Shown here: positions 33,969 through 42,467 of the stretch, one piece after another
Layout of the letters: the number at the start of each line of letters is the position of its first letter
How positions within the stretch are numbered: the first letter of the stretch is position 1
Assembly: GCF_005502465.1 (NCBI RefSeq)
Contig: NZ_SCOT01000020.1
Span: 1-52,419 of the forward strand
Length of the DNA stretch: 52,419 bases
Direction: 5' to 3'
From: Sphingopyxis sp. L1A2A
GTDB lineage: Bacteria > Pseudomonadota > Alphaproteobacteria > Sphingomonadales > Sphingomonadaceae
Program-made: the position numbers and the translations under genes
The notes under the pieces: model-generated
What the model saw: only the letters and a program-made list of their open reading frames with translations
Databases searched by the model: none
What the model was told of the DNA's origin: nothing

Positions 33969-34483
33969 GCGACCCACCGCCGAAACTCTTGGAGGCGATC
34001 GGACTTGTTGCCGTTCGGTGGGCCGGCCTTGAAACCATCATCGAAATCAGTTGCGCCTATCTACTCAAATATCAGGCATCGCAGAGCGCGGCACACCCCA
34101 CGCCGACTGCATTCAGTCAACGCGTGAAATTCCTTCGGCGATCGCTAGGCGAGCCACTTTTTGTCCATCTTAGACCGGAATTTTATGCCGCTTTAGACGA
34201 AACACTCGCACTGTCTCGGAAGCGAAATGACATAATGCATGGAGCTTTCATCAAATGGCATGGCGAGACAGGGGGCGATCAGATTATCATCCGGGCCGCT
34301 TCGACCGGCCATATAGCCGACGCGAATAACCTATCCGTTGAAACGCTTCAAAATCTGGCATTGGAAATGCAGTCAATGTTCGGAAAGCATTTCAATCTGC
34401 AAGATCGACTCAAAGCTCTGATTCGAGGGTTTGAAGGGGGAGCCGACATTGGAAGACGAGCATCATTTGGCGGCCGACAATAA
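33965..34483 (+). CDS. HEPN-like protein coupled to relBE
   Basis: A 172-residue helical protein of lower GC (about 53%) than its surroundings. The motif R87-N-D-I-M-H92 (SRKRNDIMHGAFIKW) fits the RNxxxH active-site pattern of HEPN RNases. An upstream helix AIGLVAVRWAGLETIIE resembles the N-terminal WxxLE helix of such proteins. The ATG overlaps the relE stop (ATGA), so it is co-translated with the toxin pair. HEPN proteins are common in toxin-antitoxin and phage-defence systems; a role as RNA-cleaving effector is inferred. An exact subfamily was not recognised, and HEPN assignment rests mainly on the motif. Confidence 0.6.
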   Translation: MSDPPPKLLEAIGLVAVRWAGLETIIEISCAYLLKYQASQSAAHPTPTAFSQRVKFLRRSLGEPLFVHLRPEFYAALDETLALSRKRNDIMHGAFIKWHGETGGDQIIIRAASTGHIADANNLSVETLQNLALEMQSMFGKHFNLQDRLKALIRGFEGGADIGRRASFGGRQ

Positions 34484-34745
34484 AATTGTCGCAGATTTTG
34501 AGACCTTAGCAACGCAGTTCTTCGATGTTGTAATGAATCCGATTGCCGGAATGTTTTGCACCTTGCTGTCGCTTCAGGTTTCCAAGGGCCTTATCACGAA
34601 AAATGAAGCGAAGGCCGTCATTGCATCTTCGGTTGATCTGCTCAATCAGCGCCCCTACTCGGATCAAACAATGAATATTGGGCGAGATATGCTGATCCGA
34701 ATGATCGGCGCAATCGACGGCATACCGGATAAACCGGCAAGCTAA
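34449..34745 (+). CDS. Unknown small protein overlapping the HEPN-like gene
   Basis: A 98-residue, mostly helical acidic protein ([60 protein letters not shown]). TTG at 34449 with GGGGGAG six bases upstream is the most likely start; TTG 34431 is also in frame. It overlaps the end of the HEPN-like gene by 35 bp. GC is about 47% over 34501-34680, the lowest of the coding stretches I counted. Its stop codon overlaps the convergent dxs stop (CTAA). No family recognised. Position suggests a cognate inhibitor or partner of the HEPN-like protein. Confidence 0.55.
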   Translation: MEDEHHLAADNKIVADFETLATQFFDVVMNPIAGMFCTLLSLQVSKGLITKNEAKAVIASSVDLLNQRPYSDQTMNIGRDMLIRMIGAIDGIPDKPAS

Positions 34746-36670
34746 GCCCGGGCGCCCGCTTCCTCAACGCCCGCGCTATTATGCCGCAGCGCCTTCAGCA
34801 CGCAATCGACGATCTGCGGCGCGTTCAGCCCCGCGGCGTCATATTGCACCTCGGGCTTGTCCTGATCCTGAAACGCATCGGGCAGGCGCAGCGTGCGCAG
34901 CTTCAGCCCGGCGTCGATCAGCCCCTCGTCGCTCGCCAGGGTCAGCACATGCGCGCCGAGCCCGCCGACGCTGCCTTCCTCGACCGTCACGCACACTTCA
35001 TGGCTCGCCAGCGTCCTGCGGATCAGTTCCTCGTCGAGCGGCTTGGCGAAACGCAGGTCGATGACGCTCGTCGACAGCCCGCGCGCTTCCAGCGTGTCGG
35101 CGGCCTTCAGTGCTTCGGCCAATCGCGTGCCGAGCGAGAAGATCGCTACCGTCTTGCCGCTGCGGACGACGCGCCCTTTGCCGATCTCCAGCTTCTCGGG
35201 AACCTCGGGCAGCGCCACCCCGGTGCCGTTGCCGCGCGGATAGCGGAAGGCGATCGGCCCCGCGTCATATTCGGCGGCGGTATAGGTCATATGGACCAGC
35301 TCGGCCTCGTCGGCCGCCGCCATCACCACCATATTGGGCAGCGTCGCCAGATAGGTCACATCGAACGACCCCGCATGGGTCGATCCGTCGGCGCCGACCA
35401 GCCCGGCGCGGTCGATCGCAAAGCGCACCGGCAGATTCTGGATCGCCACATCATGGACGACCTGATCATAAGCGCGCTGAAGGAAGGTCGAATAGATTGC
35501 GCAGAACGGCCGCATCCCCTGCGCCGCCAATCCCGCGGCAAAGGTTACCGCATGCTGCTCGGCAATCCCGACGTCGAAGCTGCGCGTCGGATGCGCATCC
35601 GCGAATTTGTCGACCCCGGTCCCCGACGGCATCGCCGCGGTGATCGCGACGATGCGCGGATCGTTGTCGGCGAGCTTGGCCAGCGTTTCGCCGAAGACAT
35701 TCTGATATGCGGGCGGTCCCGGCGGCGATTTTGCCTGCTGCCCGGTGATGACGTCGAATTTCTGGACGCCATGATATTTGTCGGCGGCGGCCTCGGCGGG
35801 GGCATAGCCCTTGCCCTTCATCGTCACCGCATGGATCAGCACCGGGCCATGGTCGCTGTCGCGGACATTTTCCAGCACCGGGATCAGATGGTCGAGATTA
35901 TGGCCGTCGATCGGCCCGACATAATAAAAGCCGAGTTCCTCGAACAACGTCCCGCCCATCGCCATGCCGCGCGCATATTCGTCGGTCTTTTTCGCCGCCT
36001 TGTGCAGCGGCTCGGGCAATTTGCGCGCAAAGCGCCGCGCGATTTCGCGCAGCTCGACGAACGGCCGCGACGACACCAGCTTGGCCAGATAGGCGCTCAA
36101 CCCGCCCACCGGCGGCGCGATCGACATGTCATTGTCGTTGAGGATGACGATCAGCCGGTTGCCCGCCGCAGCGGCATTGTTCATCGCCTCATAGGCCATG
36201 CCGGCCGACATCGACCCGTCGCCGATCACCGCGATCGCGCGGCCGGGCTGGGCTTTCAGCTTGTTGGCGATCGCAAAGCCCAGCGCCGCGCTGATCGAGG
36301 TCGAGCTGTGCGCGGCGCCGAACGGATCATATTCGCTCTCGCTGCGCTTGGTGAAGCCCGACAGGCCGCCGCCGGTGCGTAGGGTGCGAATCCGGTCGCG
36401 GCGCCCGGTGATGATCTTGTGCGGATAGCATTGGTGGCCGACGTCCCACACGATCTTGTCGCGCGGGGTGTCGAACACATAATGGAGCGCGGTGGTCAGC
36501 TCGACGACGCCCAGCCCTGACCCCAGATGCCCGCCGGTGGTGCCGACCGCCGAAATCATCTCGGCGCGCAGTTCGTCGGCGAACTGGCGGAGGTCTTCGG
36601 GCTTCAGCTTGCGGAGGTCGGCGGGGACATCCACCGTGTCGAGCAGCGGCGTTGACGGACGATCGGTCAT
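34742..36670 (-). CDS. dxs: 1-deoxy-D-xylulose-5-phosphate synthase
   Basis: First enzyme of the MEP isoprenoid pathway; condenses pyruvate and glyceraldehyde-3-phosphate with TPP. The 642-residue protein has [20 protein letters not shown], the TPP/Mg motif [40 protein letters not shown]-like [15 protein letters not shown] and [19 protein letters not shown] chose the start at 36670 ([11 protein letters not shown]) since the longer frame adds an atypical leader. Its stop overlaps that of the convergent island gene at 34745, so no terminator separates them. Confidence 0.96.
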   Translation of the reverse strand: MTDRPSTPLLDTVDVPADLRKLKPEDLRQFADELRAEMISAVGTTGGHLGSGLGVVELTTALHYVFDTPRDKIVWDVGHQCYPHKIITGRRDRIRTLRTGGGLSGFTKRSESEYDPFGAAHSSTSISAALGFAIANKLKAQPGRAIAVIGDGSMSAGMAYEAMNNAAAAGNRLIVILNDNDMSIAPPVGGLSAYLAKLVSSRPFVELREIARRFARKLPEPLHKAAKKTDEYARGMAMGGTLFEELGFYYVGPIDGHNLDHLIPVLENVRDSDHGPVLIHAVTMKGKGYAPAEAAADKYHGVQKFDVITGQQAKSPPGPPAYQNVFGETLAKLADNDPRIVAITAAMPSGTGVDKFADAHPTRSFDVGIAEQHAVTFAAGLAAQGMRPFCAIYSTFLQRAYDQVVHDVAIQNLPVRFAIDRAGLVGADGSTHAGSFDVTYLATLPNMVVMAAADEAELVHMTYTAAEYDAGPIAFRYPRGNGTGVALPEVPEKLEIGKGRVVRSGKTVAIFSLGTRLAEALKAADTLEARGLSTSVIDLRFAKPLDEELIRRTLASHEVCVTVEEGSVGGLGAHVLTLASDEGLIDAGLKLRTLRLPDAFQDQDKPEVQYDAAGLNAPQIVDCVLKALRHNSAGVEEAGARA

Positions 36671-36726
36671 GCCGCCGTCATAATGGTAACCGCCGATACT
36701 GTCGAACGAAAAGGGGTTGGGCGCAG

Positions 36727-37239
36727 TCAGCGCGGCCGCGCCGGGTTCCGAATATCCTCGGCGAGCTGCCAGCATCCGCCGCCCGGCCGAAAGGTCAACG
36801 AACCACCCGGCCCGGTTTTTTCGATCAAGGTTCCCGCCCCGTCGCCCTCGCCGGGCTCAAAGCGCCCGGGCACCCAATCGACGCGCTGGATGCCGCCGTC
36901 GCGGGTGCTGAAATCGACCTGGACATAAACCAGCTGGCGCGGGTCGCCGCCGGTCGTCTCGAACAACCGCTCCGACGCGCGCGTGACATAGCTGTAATCC
37001 ATCATCACGATTGGAAAATCGCTGGCGTCCCTAGACCCATAAAGCGTGCGCACCGCCTGGCTGTTGGCGAACGGCCACAGAAACGCCGGGAAATCGCCGC
37101 TGCGGCACGCGCTCGCGGCTTCATCCAGAAAAAAGCGATCGCTGTCGCTCAGCGTCTCGGCAGCCGCAGCGCCCACCGGCGCCAGCGCCATCAGCGTCGC
37201 CGCCAGCGCCCAGCGCATCCGCCCATCACCCTTCGTCAT
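36727..37239 (-). CDS. Hypothetical secreted protein
   Basis: A 170-residue protein with a signal peptide ([20 protein letters not shown]) and a periplasmic body ([60 protein letters not shown]). No domain recognised; two cysteines (one in the middle, one near the end) could form a disulfide. Start 37239 is favoured because AGGAG precedes it, though MRWAL at 37218 is a natural signal start. It overlaps the upstream small membrane gene by 14 bp, so the two are coupled. Confidence 0.7.
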   Translation of the reverse strand: MTKGDGRMRWALAATLMALAPVGAAAAETLSDSDRFFLDEAASACRSGDFPAFLWPFANSQAVRTLYGSRDASDFPIVMMDYSYVTRASERLFETTGGDPRQLVYVQVDFSTRDGGIQRVDWVPGRFEPGEGDGAGTLIEKTGPGGSLTFRPGGGCWQLAEDIRNPARPR

Positions 37240-37489
37240 CGCATTTCATCTCCTCATGGGACGCGGCATTGCCGGGCGCGGCGTTTTTCGCCGCGCCGAC
37301 CTGCGCATAAAGGCCGCGCACCATCAGGTCTGTGAACACGATCATAACCCCGATCATTCCGATCAGCAGCGCCACCGCGGCGACCGGGAACGGCCCGAAA
37401 CTGTCGATCACCCCGCGCCGCAGCGCCACCGCGAGCGCCGCCGCGATAGCCATCAACGCATAACCGATCAGGCGCGGGGTGCGGTTCAT
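37226..37489 (-). CDS. Small membrane protein, unknown
   Basis: An 87-residue protein with two transmembrane segments (IGYALMAIAAALAVALRRG and VAAVALLIGMIGVMIVFTDL), then a short acidic tail ending EEMKCDDEG. No family recognised. The start MNRTPRLIGYAL at 37489 is chosen because the longer frame adds an Arg/Pro-rich leader with no hydrophobic character. Its stop overlaps the start of the secreted-protein gene at 37239. Confidence 0.65.
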   Translation of the reverse strand: MNRTPRLIGYALMAIAAALAVALRRGVIDSFGPFPVAAVALLIGMIGVMIVFTDLMVRGLYAQVGAAKNAAPGNAASHEEMKCDDEG

Positions 37490-37687
37490 GCGCGTGACAG
37501 CATGGCTGGGGCAGGGTCGAACGCGGCGCGCGGGGAACCAACGATGCTGCGGTGCGATAGGGAAACGGCGACGGCGCGGTGATGCATGAAAGGCACGATG
37601 CGACCAAAACCATGTTTCGGCAAGACGAAGCCTTTGCAATATCTCGACCTTCGCCTACACCCCCGGCAAGAGGGGCAAGAATATAGG

Positions 37688-38713
37688 ATGTTTATGCCCG
37701 ATTTGACGCCGCTGTTGCGTATCGCCCGCCCGGCGCTCCCGCTCCTCGCCCCGCTCGCTCTCGCCGGTCTCGCCGCGACGCCTGCGGCGGCGGCAGAGGC
37801 GCCGCTGGCCGATGCGCTGGGGGACTATGGCGACACCGCGCCGATGCCGGTCGGCGAACAACCGGCACGCTATATCCAGGACAGCGGCGACATCGACGAC
37901 AATATCCTGCTCCCGGCGGCGCGCGACGATGATGACGATAGCGAACGCAAATGGTCGCGCGACTATATCGCGGTCGCCGGCGGGGTGCTCAGCTCACCCG
38001 ATTATAACGGCTCGGACGATCGCCGCATCCTGCCCGCCTTTTACGTGCGCGGGCGGTATGAGGGCTATTCTTTCTCGACCCGCGGCACCAATTTCCAGGT
38101 CGACCTGATCCGCCACCGCCGCGGCCAGAAAACCGACTTCAAATTCGGCCCGATCATCAGCCTGCGCGCCGACCGCACCGGCAGCGTCAAGGATCCGCAG
38201 GTCGAGGCGCTCGGCAAGCGCAAGCTCGCGGTCGAGGCGGGGTTTTTCACCGGTGTGACCCACACCGGGGTGATCACCAGCGATTATGACCAGATCGGCT
38301 TTCGCCTCGTCGCGCTCAAGGACATTTCGGGCCGCCATGGCAGCTGGGCGGCGTCGCCGACGATCGATTATGGCACCCCCCTGTCGAAACGCGCGTTCAT
38401 CGGGGTGTCGGCGTCGGTCAATTTCTACGGCAAGGGCTTTGGCCGCTATTATTACGATATCGACCCGGTCGGCAGCGCCGCGAGCGGCCTGCCCGTTTAC
38501 ACCGGCGCGGGGGCCAAGGCGACAGCGGGCAAATATACGCTGGGGATGGCGGGCGCTTATGCCTTGTCGGGCGACCTTCGCAAGGGGTTCGTGATGATCG
38601 GCGGCGCCCAATATGGCCGCCTGCTGTCGCGCTACGCCGATTCGCCGGTCGTGAAGGACGTCGGCAGCGCCGACCAATGGCTGCTTGGCGGCGGGTTGGC
38701 GTATCAGTTCTGA
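37688..38713 (+). CDS. MipA/OmpV-family outer-membrane protein
   Basis: A 341-residue outer-membrane beta-barrel scaffolding protein. A signal peptide ends near ATPAAAAEA. Then an acidic linker (LPAARDDDDDSERKWSRDY) precedes a barrel domain (GGVLSSPDYNGSDDRRILPA, FYVRGRYEGYSFSTRGTN, NFYGKGFGRYYYDIDP, GGGLAYQF). The last residue is Phe, typical for barrel insertion. Family members interact with cell-wall enzymes or act as porins. I chose the start at 37688 as the first ATG near the signal peptide; 37694 is also possible. Confidence 0.85.
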   Translation: MFMPDLTPLLRIARPALPLLAPLALAGLAATPAAAAEAPLADALGDYGDTAPMPVGEQPARYIQDSGDIDDNILLPAARDDDDDSERKWSRDYIAVAGGVLSSPDYNGSDDRRILPAFYVRGRYEGYSFSTRGTNFQVDLIRHRRGQKTDFKFGPIISLRADRTGSVKDPQVEALGKRKLAVEAGFFTGVTHTGVITSDYDQIGFRLVALKDISGRHGSWAASPTIDYGTPLSKRAFIGVSASVNFYGKGFGRYYYDIDPVGSAASGLPVYTGAGAKATAGKYTLGMAGAYALSGDLRKGFVMIGGAQYGRLLSRYADSPVVKDVGSADQWLLGGGLAYQF

Positions 38714-38748
38714 GCGGGTTCGGTTGACCTCTTAGCTTGTTATCACTT

Positions 38749-38822
38749 CGTCATTCCCGCGAAAGCGGGAACCCAGCGAGCCAGCGTTGCAACTGGATTC
38801 CCGCTTTCGCGGGAATGACGAA
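38749..38822. repeat. Family A inverted repeat
   Basis: CGTCATTCCCGCGAAAGCGG with AACCCAGCGAGCCAGCG is mirrored by GGATTCCCGCTTTCGCGGGA and ATGACG. It lies between the MipA/OmpV gene and the convergent LysR gene. Confidence 0.85.
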
Positions 38823-38852
38823 GTCATAGGGCAGGCTCCCCGAAAAGCCCCC

Positions 38853-39743
38853 TCACCCCAGCCCCGCCGTCCGCGCCCGCGCCTGCATCGCCTCGACAAA
38901 CAACCGCACCGCGGGCAGCCCGGCGCGCGACGGCTCGAACAGCAGATGGACCGGCAGCGCGGGCGGCTGCTCGTCGGCGAGCAGCGCGATCAACCGCCCG
39001 GCATCGAGCGCATCGGCCAGCTGGTAACTCAGCAAATTGGCGATCCCCAACCCCGCCTCGGCCGCCGCCAGCGCCCCATCGACGGTGTTGAGCACCAGCC
39101 GCGGCCGCGGGTCGAGCCGCCAGCGCCCGCTCGCCAGCTGCCATTCGCCCGCCGCGCGCGGCCCCATCGTGCCGATCAGCGCGTGCCCCGCCAGCTCGGC
39201 GATCGCCTGCGGCGCGCCGCGGCGCGCCAGATAGGCGGGGCTCGCGACCAGCATCTGGCGCACCCAGCCGATCCGCACCGCCTTCAGCCCCGAATCGGCG
39301 AGCGGGCCGATCCGCACTGCGACGTCGATCCCTTCCTCGACGATGCGGACATTGCGGTCGATCAGCATCAGCCGCGCCGCCAGCGCGCCATGCTGCGCCA
39401 TCAGGTCGGCAACCACGGGCAGCACGTGCAGCCGCCCGAACATCACCGGTGCGGTCACATACAGCTGGCCGCGCGGCTGCGCCGCCGCCCCGCGCAGCTC
39501 GCGCTCGGCGCCCGCCAGGTCGGTCAGAATGCGCCGCGCCTGCTCCAGAAACGCCGCCCCCGCATCGGTCAGCGCGACCGCGCGCGTCGAGCGGTGAAAA
39601 AGCACCGTCCCCAACCGCGCCTCAAGCGCCGCGATGCCGCGCGTCACCGCGGGCGGCGAACTGTTCAGCTTGCGCGCCGCCGCCGCGAACCCGCCCTCGC
39701 CCGCGACCGCAACGAACATTTCCAGGGTCAGCAAGCGGTCCAT
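38853..39743 (-). CDS. LysR-family transcriptional regulator
   Basis: A 296-residue LysR-type regulator. The DNA-binding domain is at about 1-65 (LEMFVAVAGEGGFAAAARKL, PPAVTRGIAALEARLG, LFHRSTRAVALTDAG). The effector domain follows (YVTAPVMFGRLHVLPVVADL, VAVRIGPLADSGLKAVRIG). It is of the CrgA/PecT-like branch in look. It is divergent from the PNPOx-GST-tautomerase-transporter operon starting at 39880 and probably controls it. The effector is unknown, though the operon suggests a reactive or xenobiotic compound. Confidence 0.88.
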   Translation of the reverse strand: MDRLLTLEMFVAVAGEGGFAAAARKLNSSPPAVTRGIAALEARLGTVLFHRSTRAVALTDAGAAFLEQARRILTDLAGAERELRGAAAQPRGQLYVTAPVMFGRLHVLPVVADLMAQHGALAARLMLIDRNVRIVEEGIDVAVRIGPLADSGLKAVRIGWVRQMLVASPAYLARRGAPQAIAELAGHALIGTMGPRAAGEWQLASGRWRLDPRPRLVLNTVDGALAAAEAGLGIANLLSYQLADALDAGRLIALLADEQPPALPVHLLFEPSRAGLPAVRLFVEAMQARARTAGLG

Positions 39744-39749
39744 TGATTA

Positions 39750-39764
39750 TTCCATATACCGGAA
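39750..39764. promoter_or_regulatory. Probable LysR operator in the LysR/PNPOx divergent region
   Basis: TTCCATATACCGGAA has TTCC/GGAA arms and T-N11-A spacing. It starts 7 bp from the LysR start codon, a position like that of the operator at 3180-3194 relative to its own LysR gene. Confidence 0.45.
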
Positions 39765-39879
39765 CAGAGTTGTTCAATCTTCGCTTGTTATCACGTCTGT
39801 TGCAATAATCTAAATCCGGTCCGGCGAACGAAGGCATGTCCCCTCGGCCTTTGTTCGCTTCGGTTGCGGAAGGTCCGTC

Positions 39880-40506
39880 ATGGCGCAAAATTACCGGCAC
39901 ACCTTGTTCAGCGAACCCGTCAAAGCGCTGCAGGAGCGCCACGGTTCACGCGCCGCCTATCTCAAGCTCGACGCCGGCGCCGACGGCACTCCCGATGCGC
40001 TGACCGCCAAGGAACTGGACTATATCGCGCTCCGCGACAGCTTCTACATGGCCAGCGTCACCGCCGATGGCTGGCCCTATATGCAGCACCGCGGCGGCCC
40101 CGCGGGTTTCCTCCGTCCCATCGACGGCAACCGCATCGGCTTCGCCGACTATCGCGGCAACCGGCAATATATCAGCACCGCCAACCTCGCGGGCAACGAC
40201 CGCGTCTCGCTGTTCCTGATGGACTATCCGAACAAGGACCGGCTGAAGCTGGTCGGTCATGCGCACAGCATCGAGCTCGCCGATGATCCCGCACTGGTGA
40301 CCTCGCTGATGCCCGCGGGCTATCGCGCTACCCCCGAACGCGCCTTCCTGATCGACGTGATCGGGTGGGAGTGGAATTGTTCGCAGCATATCACCCCGCG
40401 CTTCACCGAAGCCGAAATCGCCGCCGCGATCAAACCGATGGCGGCCGAACTTACCCAGCTCCGCGCCGAACTCGCGGCGCTGCGCGCCCCTTCATCAGGA
40501 GAATGA
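39880..40506 (+). CDS. Pyridoxamine 5'-phosphate oxidase-family protein
   Basis: A 208-residue FMN-binding split-barrel protein (RDSFYMASVTADGWPYMQHR, GGPAGFLRPIDGNRIGFADY, RGNRQYISTANLAGNDRVS). The C-terminal segment IDVIGWEWNCSQHITPRFTE is typical of the PNPOx-like subfamily that is not vitamin B6 synthesis. It probably acts as a flavin reductase or oxidase of unknown substrate. GGAAGG precedes the ATG. The GST gene begins 3 bp after its stop, so it leads a four-gene run under the divergent LysR gene. Confidence 0.88.
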   Translation: MAQNYRHTLFSEPVKALQERHGSRAAYLKLDAGADGTPDALTAKELDYIALRDSFYMASVTADGWPYMQHRGGPAGFLRPIDGNRIGFADYRGNRQYISTANLAGNDRVSLFLMDYPNKDRLKLVGHAHSIELADDPALVTSLMPAGYRATPERAFLIDVIGWEWNCSQHITPRFTEAEIAAAIKPMAAELTQLRAELAALRAPSSGE

Positions 40507-40508
40507 CG

Positions 40509-41120
40509 ATGATCCAGCTTCACGGTACCCCGCGGTCGGGCAACACCCACAAGGTCCGCATGGCGCTGACCTTCCTCGGCCTGCCGTGGAACGAGCAGCC
40601 GACCGACGCTGCGGCGCGGAAATCGGACGCCTTTCGCGCCCTGACCCCGATGGCACAGATTCCCTTCTTCATCGACGGTGATTTTCACCTGCGCGACAGC
40701 CAGGCGATCCTCGCCTATCTGGCGGCGCGCCACCGCCCCGGCGACTGGGACGGCTACACCGCCGAGGAGCGCGGCGAGATTGGCGTCTGGCTGTCGCACG
40801 CCGCCAATGAAATCGCCAATGGTCCGGCGACGCTGCGCCTTGCACGCCAGTTCGATATCCTGATCGCCGAAGCGCACGCGCAGGCGGTCACCGCGCGGTT
40901 CCTGCCCGTCATCGAGGCGCATCTGGCGCAGCGCCGCTGGCTCGTCGGCGACCGGCTGACCATCGCCGACCTCGCCGTCAGCCCCTATCTGGCGCTGGCG
41001 GGCGAGGCCGACATCGACCTTGCCGACTGGCCGGCAATCGGCGAATGGACAGACCGGATCGCGGCGCTGCCCGGCTTTCCGGCAATGCCGGGCTGGCCCG
41101 CCGCCAAAGGAGCCGACTGA
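40509..41120 (+). CDS. Glutathione S-transferase
   Basis: A 203-residue cytosolic GST. The N-terminal thioredoxin-fold glutathione site is MIQLHGTPRSGNTHKVRMAL and LTPMAQIPFFIDGDFHLRDS (cis-Pro and Ser-Gln region). The helical C-terminal domain has WLVGDRLTIADLAVSPYLAL. ATG at 40509 has AGGAG 7 bp upstream; the ATG at 40503 overlaps the previous stop. It likely detoxifies an electrophile in the pathway of the operon. The tautomerase gene starts on its final base, an overlap that suggests coupling. Confidence 0.92.
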   Translation: MIQLHGTPRSGNTHKVRMALTFLGLPWNEQPTDAAARKSDAFRALTPMAQIPFFIDGDFHLRDSQAILAYLAARHRPGDWDGYTAEERGEIGVWLSHAANEIANGPATLRLARQFDILIAEAHAQAVTARFLPVIEAHLAQRRWLVGDRLTIADLAVSPYLALAGEADIDLADWPAIGEWTDRIAALPGFPAMPGWPAAKGAD

Positions 41121-41341
41121 TGCCTTATGTGAACATCAAGATTACCCGCGAGGGCGCGACGCCCGCACAAAAGGCCGAACTGATCGGCGGGGTCACCGAA
41201 TTGCTCCAGCGCATCCTCGGCAAGAACCCCGCGACCACGGTGGTCACGATCGACGAGGTCGAGCTCGACAATTGGGGCATCGGCGGCCTGCCGGTCACCG
41301 AATTTCGCGCTGCCCAAGCCGCAAAAGCCCCGCCGCAATGA
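41120..41341 (+). CDS. 4-oxalocrotonate tautomerase-like protein
   Basis: A 73-residue tautomerase. The mature protein begins with Pro (MPYVNIKITREGATPAQKAE), so N-terminal Pro1 would be the catalytic base after Met removal. It has ELIGGVTELLQRILGKNPAT and a DNWGIGG loop, as in the small 4-OT family that isomerises keto-enol or dienol compounds. It is translationally coupled to the next gene by ATGA. The physiological substrate is not evident. Confidence 0.9.
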   Translation: MPYVNIKITREGATPAQKAELIGGVTELLQRILGKNPATTVVTIDEVELDNWGIGGLPVTEFRAAQAAKAPPQ

Positions 41342-41793
41342 CCAGCAGCAACGCCCCGACGTTCGCGATCATCATGCTGCTGACCGGCATCGGCATCCCG
41401 ATCCTTGCCGCGCTCAACGGCGGGCTCGGTGCGCGGCTCGGCAGCCCGCTGGCGGCGTCGATGATCCTGTTCGGCGTCGCCTTCCTGATCGCCACCACCG
41501 GCGCGCTGGCGACCGGGTCGGTCGGCCAGATCCGCTTTTCGTCCGACATCCCGTTTCATTTCTACTTCGGCGGGCTGTTCGTTGCGTTCTACGTGATCGC
41601 GGTGACCTTCATCGCGCCCAAATTCGGGGTCGGCAACGCGATCTTTTTCGTCCTCGTCGGCCAGCTCATCAGCGCCGCGGTGATCGACCATTTCGCACTG
41701 TTCGGCGCCGCGCGCTTTCCGATCGACGCCAAGCGCTTCGCGGGCATCGCGCTGATGGTCGCCGGGGTGTATCTGGCGCGGCGGACGGGCTGA
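41338..41793 (+). CDS. DMT/YdcZ-like transporter
   Basis: A 151-residue membrane protein with about five hydrophobic helices (IIMLLTGIGIPILAALNGGL, MILFGVAFLIATTGALATGS, FYFGGLFVAFYVIAVTFIAP, FVLVGQLISAAVIDHFALFG, FAGIALMVAGVYLA). GIGIPILAALNGGLGARLG is typical of the DUF606/YdcZ family of small drug/metabolite transporters. It probably exports or imports a product of the operon. It overlaps the tautomerase stop. Confidence 0.85.
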   Translation: MTSSNAPTFAIIMLLTGIGIPILAALNGGLGARLGSPLAASMILFGVAFLIATTGALATGSVGQIRFSSDIPFHFYFGGLFVAFYVIAVTFIAPKFGVGNAIFFVLVGQLISAAVIDHFALFGAARFPIDAKRFAGIALMVAGVYLARRTG

Positions 41794-41827
41794 AAGCCAT
41801 TTTCCGGCGGTTGGCGACCCACAATTT

Positions 41828-41940
41828 CGTCATCCCGGACTTGATCCGGGATCCATCCGCCCTCGCAGCTTAGGGCGATGCAAGGGATCATGGACCCCGG
41901 ATCAAGCCTGTCCTGAGCTTGTCGAAGGGTCCGGGGTGGC
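41828..41940. repeat. Inverted repeat, family D with a second repeat unit
   Basis: CGTCATCCCGGACTTGATCC with GGGATCCAT is mirrored by GGACCCCGGATCAAGCCTG. It is interrupted by CTGTCCTGAGCTTGTCGAAG, itself a widespread repeat. It is related to 28184-28258 and lies between convergent genes. Confidence 0.75.
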
Positions 41941-41983
41941 GAAGACATGTGAGCAATTCCTCACCCTAAAGCCACCCCGCCGC

Positions 41984-42388
41984 TCACATATGCGCGGTAA
42001 CGGCGGGCGGGTTCCACCAATTATTCCCCGCGCCGTCCATATGCTGAACCGGCAGCGCCGCCATCGCGGCGTGATCCAGATCGTCGAGGCACGCGATCGC
42101 CACCGACACATAGGCGCCGCCGATCTCCTCGACATAGCCATGGCCATAGGGCGCCACGCCGCACTTCGTGCAGAACAGGTGATGCACGCTCGACGATCCG
42201 AACTGATAGTCGGACAGCGCGGCGGGGTCGGTCAGCAGGCGAAAGGCGTCGGGCTTGATCTGCGCGCTCCAGCCGCGCTTCTTGGTACAGATCGAGCAAT
42301 TGCACTTGCCCGTCCCGGCTTCCAGATCAATGTCAGCTTCGAATTTGACCGCGCCGCAATGGCACGAACCATGATGGGTCTTGAGCAT
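41984..42388 (-). CDS. GFA/CENP-V-family zinc protein
   Basis: A 134-residue zinc-binding protein of the glutathione-dependent formaldehyde-activating family. Cysteine pairs are in SCHCGAVKF, KCNCSICTKKRGW and FCTKCGVAPYGHG. It likely binds or activates a glutathione adduct, but most members have no proven activity. GGAGGATTTTCG precedes the ATG at 42388, which settles the start. It is followed after a gap on the minus strand by nothing coupled. Confidence 0.9.
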   Translation of the reverse strand: MLKTHHGSCHCGAVKFEADIDLEAGTGKCNCSICTKKRGWSAQIKPDAFRLLTDPAALSDYQFGSSSVHHLFCTKCGVAPYGHGYVEEIGGAYVSVAIACLDDLDHAAMAALPVQHMDGAGNNWWNPPAVTAHM

Positions 42389-42467
42389 CGAAAATCCTCC
42401 GGTCTGGCGCGCCGCCCACCGGCGCCGCTCACCCGGCGGGATTAGCCCGCCCCCCTGACAGATCCTG

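Noticed and set aside
34781..36382. 533-codon ORF antisense to dxs
   Set aside because: dxs is complete with TPP-binding motifs; the antisense frame is composition-driven.
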